A stretch of 6,725 nucleotides of DNA from DATKLX01 sp035542155 (GCA_035542155.1 DATKLX010000185.1:1-6725), one strand, 5' to 3'; positions 1 to 5,913 are shown, numbered from the stretch's first letter. The notes: generated by a model not told the origin, from the letters alone. Made by a program: numbers and translations.

Positions 1-2
1 GG

Positions 3-65
3 GGCTACAAGACCTGGCCGGGAATGACCAGCGGCTTGATGGTGGCTGGAGTGGGTGTGGCTTAG
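3..65 (+). CDS. C-terminal end of an unidentified gene (partial, 5' end outside window)
   Basis: The third reading frame is open from the left edge to a TAG at 63-65. It gives a 20-residue tail that begins GYKTWPGM and ends in the small and hydrophobic run GLMVAGVGVA. A glycine-rich hydrophobic last helix ending right at the stop is common in multispanning membrane proteins such as DMT/EamA-type permeases, but 20 residues cannot establish a family. The other two forward frames are less convincing: frame 1 stops at 25-27, and frame 2 continues into the AT-richer DNA beyond. A 5-bp inverted repeat (GTGGG 51-55, CCCAC 66-70) straddles the stop but has no T-run after it, so it is not a clear terminator. 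The gene points the same way as the downstream cyclase gene and is 256 bp from it. Confidence 0.4.
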   Translation, partial: GYKTWPGMTSGLMVAGVGVA

Positions 66-156
66 CCCACCATCCTCTTTCATGGAGAAAAACTGCCTGG
101 CCGATTTTTCCCAATTCGCCTACCAATCTTGGGACAAACACTGATATATTACCGGA

Positions 157-184
157 TTGAATTCCAGGGAAAAACCTTTATAAT
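157..184 (+). promoter_or_regulatory. Sigma70-type promoter candidate for the diguanylate cyclase gene
   Basis: TTGAAT at 157-162 (4 of 6 matches to TTGACA), a 16-nt spacer, then a perfect TATAAT at 179-184. It lies in a stretch visibly richer in A+T than the coding DNA around it. Transcription would begin near 191 and leave a leader of about 130 nt before the TTG start at 322. The leader shows small GC-rich pairings around 262-291 but no riboswitch I can recognise; I looked for the c-di-GMP (GEMM) core and did not see it. The rest of the 66-321 gap shows no convincing gene. Confidence 0.5.
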
Positions 185-309
185 GATTGGAAACCTGAGT
201 CTCCTTGCGTTTGCGGTATCTCCATCCAGGCGGGAAATGACAGTTGAATTCACCCTGGTCCACGGCCCAGACCGGCTCCCTCCGGGCTAGATCGCTAACC
301 GTGGTTTGA

Positions 310-323
310 AAGAGAAATCTCTT
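310..323. repeat. 14-bp palindrome overlapping the cyclase start codon
   Basis: AAGAGA, then AA, then TCTCTT: perfect 6-bp arms. The right arm includes the first two bases of the TTG start at 322. As RNA it could form a 5-bp stem with an AAAT loop that hides the start region and the weak purine-rich ribosome-binding stretch AAGAGA. As DNA it could be a small operator. Either role is inference; the symmetry is directly visible. Confidence 0.4.
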
Positions 324-2250
324 GAGCAAAATTGGAGCAGTATGGAACAAACTGTTCAATCCCTCCGCGGGCGATCCAGCGATCGACAGTCACCGCCTGT
401 ACCAGTACCTGGTCATTTTGCCCGTGGCGATCTCTCTTATCATCCTCACCAACCTGGTGTTGTACGTCCTCTTAAGAATATCGCCCGCCATCCCGCTGCG
501 TGAATCGGGCCTGGTCTTCCTGGTTTCACTTACCGGCTGGCTGGGCGTATACTGGCTGGTCCACCGCAAGCAAGACGGCGCGGCGCGAAAATTGAGCCTG
601 GCCATCGTCACCCTGGCGGTCTATGCGATGGCGCTCTTCGACCCCGGGCTGTATTCTTTCCATTACCTGATCATCCCGATTCTCTTCACCAGCGTCATCT
701 TTTCCATCCAGACCACCTTCTTTTTTATCTGCGCCAACCTGGTCGTCTCCTCTTTGCTGATGTGGATCCGCCTCGGCGGGCAGTTCACCCCCGCTGCCTG
801 GGAGGTTTCCTTTTTCCTGGCAGCCTCCTCAATGGCCCTGTGGATCGTCGCCTACTTCCGCCAGGAGATGGAGAGCGACCGAAAGGAGCGCATCGCCGGC
901 ATCGAAGCGGCTTTCCAGAACCTGATCGAGCCCTCGGCCCTGCGCTCGCTGGTCAAGTCAGACATCTCCCCCGAAGAGGCCGCCCGCGCGCTGAAGCTGA
1001 GCGAAGAGCGCTACAAGGCCATCGTCGAAGACCAGACGGAGCTGATCTGCCGCTACCAGCCGGATGGGACGCTCACCTTCGTCAACGAAGCCTTCTGCCG
1101 CTATTTCGGCAAGAGCCGCGAGGACCTGATCGGCCAATCGTTCCTGCCCTCGATTTACGAGGGAGATCGCAGCGACGTGCAGAGTTGGATCTCACAGATG
1201 AGCGCGGGAAACCCCACGGTGACCTACCAGCACAGCGTCACCAACCCCGGCGGCGAGATCCGCTGGCAGGAGTGGACCGACCGGGCACTCTTCGACGCGC
1301 AGGGCAACCTGACCGAGTTCCAGTCGGTAGGGCGGGACATCACCAGCTTTAAACAGGCCCAGGACGCTCTGCGCGAGAGCGAGGAGCGCTTCCGGGTACT
1401 GATCGCCGCCCAGGGCGAGGGGATCGCCCTGGTCGACCAGGAGCTGCACTTTACCTTTGCCAACCCGGCCGCGGAGACCATCTTCGGCATGCCCCCGATG
1501 AGCCTGACCAACACCACACTGGAAGACTACGTCGACGCGGAGCAGATCGCCACGATTCGCAACCAGAACCGCGACCTGCAGCGCGGGAAGAAGTTGACCT
1601 ACGATTTCCAGATCACCCGCCCGGACGGGCAGGTGCGCAGCCTGCTGGTGACCGTCTCGCCGTGGCTGGATGGTCAGGGCAACGTCACCGGCTCGCTGGG
1701 CGTCTTCCGCGATATCACCGAGCGCAAACTGTTGGAAGAGCAACTGCGTTTCGTGGGCACGCACGACATCCTCACCGGGCTGTATAACCGCAGCTACTTC
1801 GAGGAGGAAATGGCCCGCCTGGAGGGCAGCCGCCAGTATCCGATCAGCGTGGTGATGATCGACATGGATGCGCTCAAGGACACCAACGACCGCTTTGGCC
1901 ACCAGGCCGGGGATAACCTGCTCTACCGTACGGCGCTGTTGCTGCGCTCCTCCTTCCGCACCGAGGACCTGGTCGCGCGCATCGGCGGCGACGAGTTCGC
2001 CATCCTCCTTCCTGAGACTACTTACGAGGCGGCTCAGAACGCGATAGAGCGCCTGAAGAATAACCTGGAAAAGGCTGCCGCCAACCCAAAGGCCATGCCG
2101 CTCAGCCTGTCAATCGGCTTCGCCACGGCGCTGGCCGGAGATTCGCTCGAAAAGGTCCTCGCCGAGGCCGATCAGGCCATGTACCACCAGAAACGCGCCC
2201 GCAAACACCCCTCGCGCCAGCCCAAAGCGGAGAGCCTGCTATCCGACTAG
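322..2250 (+). CDS. Membrane-bound diguanylate cyclase with two PAS domains (6TM-PAS-PAS-GGDEF)
   Basis: Makes the second messenger c-di-GMP from two GTP at the inner face of the membrane. Residues 29-179 hold about six hydrophobic helices (roughly 29-52, 63-80, 91-108, 112-133, 134-152, 160-179). A charged linker (180-226) leads to PAS 1 (about 227-350, closing with GRDIT at 337-341) and PAS 2 (about 353-470, closing with FRDITER at 462-468). The GGDEF domain spans about 472-635. It has the family opening HDILTGLYNR (481-490), the metal and nucleotide residues in DMDALKDTNDRFGHQAGD (514-531), and an intact GGDEF at 555-559. RTED at 546-549, five residues before GGDEF, matches the RxxD inhibitory site, so product feedback is expected. 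There is no EAL or HD-GYP domain. A stop at 307-309 makes TTG 322 the first possible start; a later start would cut into helix 1. The ribosome-binding site is weak. The next gene starts 20 nt after the stop. The PAS ligand and the identity of the membrane module are unknown. Confidence 0.95.
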   Translation: MSKIGAVWNKLFNPSAGDPAIDSHRLYQYLVILPVAISLIILTNLVLYVLLRISPAIPLRESGLVFLVSLTGWLGVYWLVHRKQDGAARKLSLAIVTLAVYAMALFDPGLYSFHYLIIPILFTSVIFSIQTTFFFICANLVVSSLLMWIRLGGQFTPAAWEVSFFLAASSMALWIVAYFRQEMESDRKERIAGIEAAFQNLIEPSALRSLVKSDISPEEAARALKLSEERYKAIVEDQTELICRYQPDGTLTFVNEAFCRYFGKSREDLIGQSFLPSIYEGDRSDVQSWISQMSAGNPTVTYQHSVTNPGGEIRWQEWTDRALFDAQGNLTEFQSVGRDITSFKQAQDALRESEERFRVLIAAQGEGIALVDQELHFTFANPAAETIFGMPPMSLTNTTLEDYVDAEQIATIRNQNRDLQRGKKLTYDFQITRPDGQVRSLLVTVSPWLDGQGNVTGSLGVFRDITERKLLEEQLRFVGTHDILTGLYNRSYFEEEMARLEGSRQYPISVVMIDMDALKDTNDRFGHQAGDNLLYRTALLLRSSFRTEDLVARIGGDEFAILLPETTYEAAQNAIERLKNNLEKAAANPKAMPLSLSIGFATALAGDSLEKVLAEADQAMYHQKRARKHPSRQPKAESLLSD

Positions 2251-2270
2251 AGATCCTCGCCGCCTGGGGT

Positions 2271-2852
2271 GTGTATGGGTTGCTGCACTCCTGGCTGGCT
2301 TCCCTGCCCGTTAAAAGCTGGGTCCAGCGCAGGCTCGGACCCGGGGTTTACGCCTGGTACCGCCTGTTTTTCAACCTGATCGGCGTGTTGACCTTCCTGC
2401 CCCTCCTCGCCCTGGTGCGCCTCCTTCCCGACCAGCCCCTCTATCAAATTCCCTTCCCCTGGAGCATCCTTGCCGTTTTGGTCCAACTGTCCGGCGCGGC
2501 GGTCGTCGTGGCCGGCGTGCTGCAGACCGGGTTGCTCGCTTTTCTCGGGTTGGACATGCTCACCGGCCGCGACCCGGCCGGGCCGCCCCGCCTGGTGACC
2601 GGCGGGCTGTATCGTCTTATCCGCCACCCGCTCTACGCCGGAGGGCTGCTTTTCCTCTGGGCGTCGCCGGTGATGACCACCAATCTGCTGGCCTTCGACC
2701 TCGGCGGGAGCCTGTATCTGATCATCGGCGCGCTCTTCGAGGAGCGCAAGCTGCTGGGCGAGTTCGGCGCGGAATACGCCGAATATCGCCGCCGGACGCC
2801 GATGCTGGTGCCTGGATTGACAAGGGGGAAAAAGGATATACAATCTCATTAG
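2271..2852 (+). CDS. Isoprenylcysteine carboxyl methyltransferase / NnrU-like membrane protein
   Basis: A small integral membrane protein, 193 residues from the GTG at 2271, of the ICMT/PEMT/NnrU/MddA superfamily of S-adenosylmethionine-dependent membrane methyltransferases. Diagnostic features are in the C-terminal half: GLYRLIRHPLYAGG with the SAM-site RHP at 118-120, then a tryptophan-rich helix with SPVMTTNLLAF, then the FEERKLL...FG..Y..Y block (EE at 157-158) and a terminal PMLVPGL. The PxMT...L.F spacing resembles methanethiol S-methyltransferase and NnrU proteins more than eukaryotic ICMT. Several hydrophobic helices precede it. The substrate cannot be told from sequence. It follows the cyclase gene by 20 nt and is probably cotranscribed. 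The start is uncertain: GTG 2271 falls inside what reads as a helix (ILAAWGVYGLLHSWLAS), the frame stays open upstream with no ATG, GTG or TTG, and there is no clear ribosome-binding site. Its 3' end carries the promoter of the next gene. Confidence 0.85.
   Translation: MYGLLHSWLASLPVKSWVQRRLGPGVYAWYRLFFNLIGVLTFLPLLALVRLLPDQPLYQIPFPWSILAVLVQLSGAAVVVAGVLQTGLLAFLGLDMLTGRDPAGPPRLVTGGLYRLIRHPLYAGGLLFLWASPVMTTNLLAFDLGGSLYLIIGALFEERKLLGEFGAEYAEYRRRTPMLVPGLTRGKKDIQSH
2817..2844 (+). promoter_or_regulatory. Strong sigma70-type promoter inside the 3' end of the methyltransferase gene
   Basis: Perfect TTGACA at 2817-2822, a 16-nt purine-rich spacer, then TACAAT at 2839-2844 (5 of 6 matches). Transcription would start near 2851, right at the end of the methyltransferase gene. 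It would serve the PDZ membrane-protein gene and leave a leader of about 60 nt to the TTG at 2912. The site lies in the last 12 codons of the upstream gene. Both hexamers were read directly; activity is inferred. Confidence 0.6.
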
Positions 2853-2868
2853 ATTTGTTGGATCTAAT
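2848..2868. repeat. Perfect 7-bp inverted repeat at the predicted transcription start (operator candidate)
   Basis: ATTAGAT at 2848-2854 and ATCTAAT at 2862-2868 are exact reverse complements around a 7-nt centre (TTGTTGG). The left arm contains the TAG stop of the methyltransferase gene, and the repeat starts 4 bp after the -10 box. That position suits a repressor operator. It is not followed by a T-run, so it does not look like a terminator. Confidence 0.5.
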
Positions 2869-2911
2869 TAGTAAAGTATTGTTTGGCGAAATCCCTGGGG
2901 AACGTTCCACT

Positions 2912-4309
2912 TTGAAAAGCATCCACCCGATTTTCATTGTTTTACTGGCGGTCTTCCTGCTCCTGCCCGGCCTGGCGTATTTCGCTCTTCGCCTGATTCT
3001 TCCGGCCGACCCGAGCAGCCCGATGGTGGATTTTTTGAAGATTTCACCCGATGGCCTGGTCGCCCGGCCGGTCTCGCCCGATCCGCAAAGCCTGCAGGAA
3101 GGCGATATCGTGGTCGGGATCCAGGGCCAGGCTGTCGGCGAGCGGATCCGCGATTTGTTTCCGCCTGCCGGACCGGCGGACAGCGTCGAGTATACGGTGC
3201 GGCGGGGCCGCCAGACCTTGCGGGTGGTTTCTCCGCTGGCCGTCATTCCATTTTCCCACTTGATCCGGGAGAACTGGAGCATTTATCTCTACCTGATCTA
3301 CCTGGAGCTGGTCAGCCTGGCCGTGTTTCTTCTGCGGCCCCGGCTGCCTGCGGCCCAGCTTTTTTTCGTGGTCAGTAGCAGCCTGTTTTCGAGCGGCCTG
3401 GTGTATTTTCTCAGTCTCCGAGTGAACGACCTGCTCCACCGCTGGCTGGTCACCCTCTACCTGTGGGGCGCGGTGGTGTTATATGGGTTTTTGCTGGCCG
3501 GACTGGTGCACTTCTCGCTGATTTTCCCCAAGCGACACCCTCTCCTGGCGCGCCGGCCCGGGTGGGTGCGGTTGATTTACCTGGGGGTCTGGCTGCCGTG
3601 GTTCGTATATCTGGCGGCGCGCTGGCCTTCCATCGGTAATCCGGCGTCGGGCCTGGTGCTGATCGTCCAGGGGACCGCGTTCATGTCGCTCGTTTATTTT
3701 CCCCTGCTGCTTGTATCCACCTACGGCAGCTACCGCACCGGGAATGAGCGGGAAAAACGCCAGGTTCGTTGGATCCTGTGGAGCCTGATGATTTCCTTGA
3801 TCCCCTACCTGGTTCTCACCGTGCTGCCGTCCATTCTGGGGGTCAAATCGGAGCTGGCGAAACCTTTCCTGGGCATCCTGTGGTGCACGGTGCCCACCTC
3901 TTTCGCGATCGCCGTCTTGCACGAGCGGCTGTTCGATATCGACGTGATCATCCGCCGCACGTTAATGTTCTCGGCGCTGACTTTTACCCTGGGCCTCGTC
4001 TTTACCTCCAGCATCCTGCTGCTCCAGCGGCTCTTCCAGTTGTTGACCGGACAGTACCAATCCCCGCTGGCGACCGTGCTGTCGACCCTGGTGGTCGCGG
4101 CGTTGTTCAATCCGCTGCGCAGGCGCGTACAGGACGACATCAACCGGCGTTTCTATCGCCGCCGGTACGATGCCGAGAAGATCCTGAACAGGTTTTCCAA
4201 CCAGTTGCGCAGTGAGGTGGATATCGACAAAATTACCGCGAATCTGTTGAGCGCTGTAAAGGAGACGATGGAGCCGCAAAGTCTCTCCTTATGGATCCGG
4301 AAATCCTGA
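2912..4309 (+). CDS. PDZ-domain multispanning membrane protein, kinase-less relative of Chloroflexota sensor kinases
   Basis: 465 residues from TTG 2912. Helix 1 (about 5-28) is followed by an extracytoplasmic PDZ-like domain (about 35-112; EGDIVVGIQGQ with GDI at 64-66), then seven to nine hydrophobic segments (about 120-399). Next come signatures I know from membrane sensor kinases of Chloroflexota and Actinobacteria: LHERLFDIDVIIRRTL (336-351) and FNPLRRRVQ (399-407). The protein ends after an amphipathic linker reading RFYRRRYDAEKIL and SLSLWIR, exactly where GAF and histidine-kinase domains usually follow. No protease residues, H-box or ATPase domain are present, so it probably senses or relays through a partner. 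The frame is open from TTG 2855, but I prefer 2912. The 19 codons between have mostly A/T third positions unlike the rest of the gene, TTG 2855 has no ribosome-binding site, and 2912 has GGGGAA at 2897-2902. It has its own promoter candidate and ends against the convergent beta-helix gene. Confidence 0.8.
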   Translation: MKSIHPIFIVLLAVFLLLPGLAYFALRLILPADPSSPMVDFLKISPDGLVARPVSPDPQSLQEGDIVVGIQGQAVGERIRDLFPPAGPADSVEYTVRRGRQTLRVVSPLAVIPFSHLIRENWSIYLYLIYLELVSLAVFLLRPRLPAAQLFFVVSSSLFSSGLVYFLSLRVNDLLHRWLVTLYLWGAVVLYGFLLAGLVHFSLIFPKRHPLLARRPGWVRLIYLGVWLPWFVYLAARWPSIGNPASGLVLIVQGTAFMSLVYFPLLLVSTYGSYRTGNEREKRQVRWILWSLMISLIPYLVLTVLPSILGVKSELAKPFLGILWCTVPTSFAIAVLHERLFDIDVIIRRTLMFSALTFTLGLVFTSSILLLQRLFQLLTGQYQSPLATVLSTLVVAALFNPLRRRVQDDINRRFYRRRYDAEKILNRFSNQLRSEVDIDKITANLLSAVKETMEPQSLSLWIRKS

Positions 4310-4312
4310 TCA
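4307..4312. other. Back-to-back stop codons of two convergent genes (TGATCA)
   Basis: The plus-strand TGA (4307-4309) and the minus-strand TGA (4310-4312) abut and form the palindrome TGATCA, with no intergenic base. No hairpin plus T-run is visible on either side. A bulged pairing between GAGAC (4262-4266) and GTCTC (4281-4285) lies in the plus-strand gene but has no U-tract. Confidence 0.9.
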
Positions 4313-5608
4313 CTGCGATACGATCGGCAAGTACAGCGAATAAATGACCGGGGACTCGACGGCGCCCACGTCGCAGCCCATTCCCTGCGGGCGGGCGACG
4401 CCGCGCTGGTCCAGGCCGCCCGCGCCGAAACTGGGCGATCCGGCCGCCGCCGCGCAGACGGTGTTATCCCCGCTATCGATGGCGAGGCTGCCCGGCAAGG
4501 GCGAGATGACCGGCGTGGGTCCCAGATCGTAGTGCAGCGGGCCGAGGTTGAGCTGCACGGGGGTCACGACCGTGGCGCTGCCGCAGGCGCTGTCGGCGGC
4601 CAGGTTGGCGGCATTGACGTCCAGGGTGGCGCCCATGCCGATCGTGCAGTTGGGCACGCTGCCCCCGGCGGCGAGGATCGTGTTGCGCAGCGTCAGGCTG
4701 CCGCCGGCGGAAATGCTGCTGAGCGAGACGGGCTTCGCGTTGGCCAGAGTGGAGTTGGTGATGTGAACGGTTCCGCCGACCGAGAGGTCCGCCCCTTCGC
4801 CGTTGGCGCCGTTGTTGTCGAAGGTGCTGTTGGTGATGACCAGTGTCGCCCCGCCCTCGCTCAGGATCGCTCCGCCGGGCGTCTGGGTGGAATCGTTGCC
4901 GGTGAAGGCGCTCCTATCGATCGACAGGCTGGCGCCGGTGTAGTTGTGGATCGCGCCGTTGACGCGGGAAGAATTATCCTCGAAGAGGCTGGTGGTCACC
5001 GTCAGCGTCCCCAGGTTGCTGATCGCACCATCGTGGAAGGAATGATTGCCGGAGAAGACGCTGTGCGTGATGTGGACCACGCCGCTATCGTTGTAGAGGG
5101 CCGCGCCGGTCCCGCTGGAGAGGTTATCCGCGACCAGGCTGTCGCTGAGGTCCAGCCTCCCGTGGTCGACCAGGATCCCGCCGCCCTGGACCAGGTCGTT
5201 CCCGCCGCGGATGGTCACCCCGCTGAGGGTCAGGTGGGCGGTGGAGTTCACAGTGAGGACCCGGCGCCCGGCGCCATCGATGGTCAGGTTCCCCGACCCC
5301 GGCCCGGCGATGATAACCGCGCCGGTGACCGCCGGCAGTGAGCTGGCCAGGGTAATCGTGGCTGTGAGGGGCAGGTTGAACTGGATGGCGGTCCCACCGC
5401 CCGCGTTGGCCGCGATGATCGCCGCGCGCAGCGAGCAGGTAGCTGCGCAGGTTGCCGGGCCCGGGTCGGCGGTGGTGTTGACCATGAAGATCACCGTCGT
5501 CGCCGGCGCGGCTAGCGCGGGTCCGGCGGTTTGGGCGAGAGAAACGATCAAAATCAGGGCGGCGAACAAAATCCCGATCTTCTTGAGCGATACCCGTAAG
5601 TCGATCAT
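4310..5608 (-). CDS. Secreted CSLREA / right-handed beta-helix repeat protein with YLPIV C-terminal tail
   Basis: 432 residues, predicted exported. A signal peptide has R5, K9 and K10, a hydrophobic core at 11-25, and probable cleavage after ALA (33/34). Next is VNTTADPGPATC followed by CSLRAAIIAAN (58-68), the hallmark of the CSLREA domain. About eight parallel beta-helix coils of 24-28 residues follow (about 126-328), each with a pattern like LxIxxSxFxxN...GGAI. The C-terminus matches the choice-of-anchor-Q style: LGPTP, SLAIDSGD, DQRGVARP (400-407), CDVGAVE (412-418). The protein ends YLPIVSQ, like the YLPLV tails on many exported Anaerolineae proteins. The role is probably surface adhesion, polysaccharide binding or a structural part; there are no clear lyase catalytic residues. 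The frame is open to GTG 5617, but that codon overlaps the AGGAG motif (5617-5621). ATG 5608 sits 8 nt after AGGAG and is the better start. It is convergent with the PDZ gene and divergent from comEC. Confidence 0.9.
   Translation of the reverse strand: MIDLRVSLKKIGILFAALILIVSLAQTAGPALAAPATTVIFMVNTTADPGPATCAATCSLRAAIIAANAGGGTAIQFNLPLTATITLASSLPAVTGAVIIAGPGSGNLTIDGAGRRVLTVNSTAHLTLSGVTIRGGNDLVQGGGILVDHGRLDLSDSLVADNLSSGTGAALYNDSGVVHITHSVFSGNHSFHDGAISNLGTLTVTTSLFEDNSSRVNGAIHNYTGASLSIDRSAFTGNDSTQTPGGAILSEGGATLVITNSTFDNNGANGEGADLSVGGTVHITNSTLANAKPVSLSSISAGGSLTLRNTILAAGGSVPNCTIGMGATLDVNAANLAADSACGSATVVTPVQLNLGPLHYDLGPTPVISPLPGSLAIDSGDNTVCAAAAGSPSFGAGGLDQRGVARPQGMGCDVGAVESPVIYSLYLPIVSQ
4625..5233 (-). 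repeat. About eight degenerate coil repeats (24-28 codons each) in the beta-helix protein
   Basis: Aligning by eye on the hydrophobic start of each turn gives consecutive units beginning LTLSGVTI, LDLSDSLV, VHITHSVF, LTVTTSLF, LSIDRSAF, LVITNSTF, VHITNSTL and LTLRNTIL, of 26, 26, 24, 26, 28, 25, 24 and 24 residues. Most carry an N after the third strand and a GGAI/GAL-like turn. The repeats are at protein level; DNA identity between units is low, so they look old rather than recently duplicated. Confidence 0.75.
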
Positions 5609-5686
5609 AACCTTCACTCCTATTCCGTACCGATAAAGCGCCCCAGCCTGTGCAGGGGGCCAGGAACCTGGATCAAATTCGTCTCT
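5609..5686 (-). promoter_or_regulatory. 5' leader of the beta-helix gene with ribosome-binding site and two small hairpins
   Basis: On the minus strand AGGAG (5621-5617) lies 8 nt before ATG 5608 and fixes that start. Upstream in the leader, CCAGG/CCTGG (5660-5664 and 5667-5671, 2-nt centre) and an imperfect CCC..CCT/AGG..GGG pairing (5642-5659) could fold into two adjacent hairpins. Together they make a GC-rich leader of about 72 nt, counted from a predicted start near 5680. I do not recognise a known riboswitch. Confidence 0.4.
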
Positions 5687-5705
5687 ATTATGCCACGCGT
5701 GTCAA
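5687..5705 (-). promoter_or_regulatory. Extended -10 promoter candidate for the beta-helix gene
   Basis: Read on the minus strand: TTGACA (5705-5700), 7 nt, then CATAAT (5692-5687), with TGG immediately before the -10, the TGN of an extended -10. TTGACA is too close to the -10 to be a normal -35. No good -35 is seen 16-18 nt upstream, so the extended -10 reading is preferred. The same arrangement occurs in the divergent promoter at 5847-5865. Confidence 0.45.
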
Positions 5706-5846
5706 GGGGATACCAGATCCATTGGCAAGAAATCTATTCCAACAGGGTACTGATTTTCTCCAGAACCGACCTGACGATGTTAGGTTGCAACGATATTGTT
5801 TGTGACCCGCCTGTGGATTAGCGGTTTTGTTCCCGATACCATTTCC
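5706..5846. other. Intergenic core between divergent beta-helix and comEC genes
   Basis: 141 bp between the two divergent promoter candidates. No reading frame here looks coding, and no tRNA or other RNA gene is recognised. There are only short symmetric words: GTTGCAAC (5784-5791, perfect palindrome) and the overlapping AACGATATTGTT (5789-5800, near-palindrome with one mismatch). Either could be a binding site shared by both promoters; support is weak. Confidence 0.35.
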
Positions 5847-5865
5847 CTGACAAACATGCGATAAT
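5847..5865 (+). promoter_or_regulatory. Extended -10 promoter candidate for comEC
   Basis: CTGACA (5847-5852), 7 nt, then GATAAT (5860-5865) with TGC just before it, an extended -10. No good -35 is found 16-18 nt upstream. Transcription would start near 5872, leaving about 42 nt to ATG 5914, or only about 9 nt to TTG 5881. Confidence 0.45.
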
Positions 5866-5913
5866 AGAATCCTCCGCTGTTTGGCCCGTTCTCCGCTCTC
5901 TGCTCTCTTCGCC

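Noticed and set aside
51..70. GTGGG/CCCAC stem at the end of the first partial gene as a terminator
   Set aside because: Five base pairs with a 10-nt loop and no T-run; stability is too low to support a call.
157..251. Repeated word TTGAATTC (157-164 and 244-251)
   Set aside because: Eight bases, much of it the palindrome GAATTC, spaced 87 bp with different flanks; not enough to call a repeat family or operator pair.
185..321. c-di-GMP riboswitch in the cyclase leader
   Set aside because: I looked for the GEMM-type core because of the context, but no matching conserved words or three-way pairing could be found.
120..359. Minus-strand 79-codon frame across the gap before the cyclase gene
   Set aside because: It overlaps the cyclase start on the opposite strand, begins with TTG only 2 nt after a GGAGG-like run, has no recognisable domain, and would place a gene over a good plus-strand promoter.
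1192..1902. Long minus-strand open frame opposite the cyclase gene (236 codons)
   Set aside because: Antisense openness is expected opposite high-GC3 coding DNA. The product is low-complexity and has no domain, while the plus strand has intact PAS and GGDEF motifs.
2855..2911. TTG 2855 as the start of the PDZ membrane protein
   Set aside because: The frame is open, but codons here use mostly A/T third bases, the start would fall within the inverted repeat and about 4 nt from the predicted RNA start, and TTG 2912 has a purine-rich site ahead of it. Not excluded.
4258..4290. Hairpin near the end of the PDZ protein gene as a terminator
   Set aside because: Only a bulged 5+3-bp stem with a 14-nt loop, inside the coding region and with no T-run after it.
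4532..5341. Long plus-strand open frame opposite the beta-helix gene (269 codons)
   Set aside because: It is composed almost only of G, A, V, D, R and Q without hydrophobic patterning, typical of an antisense shadow. The minus-strand protein has a signal peptide, CSLREA motif and repeats.
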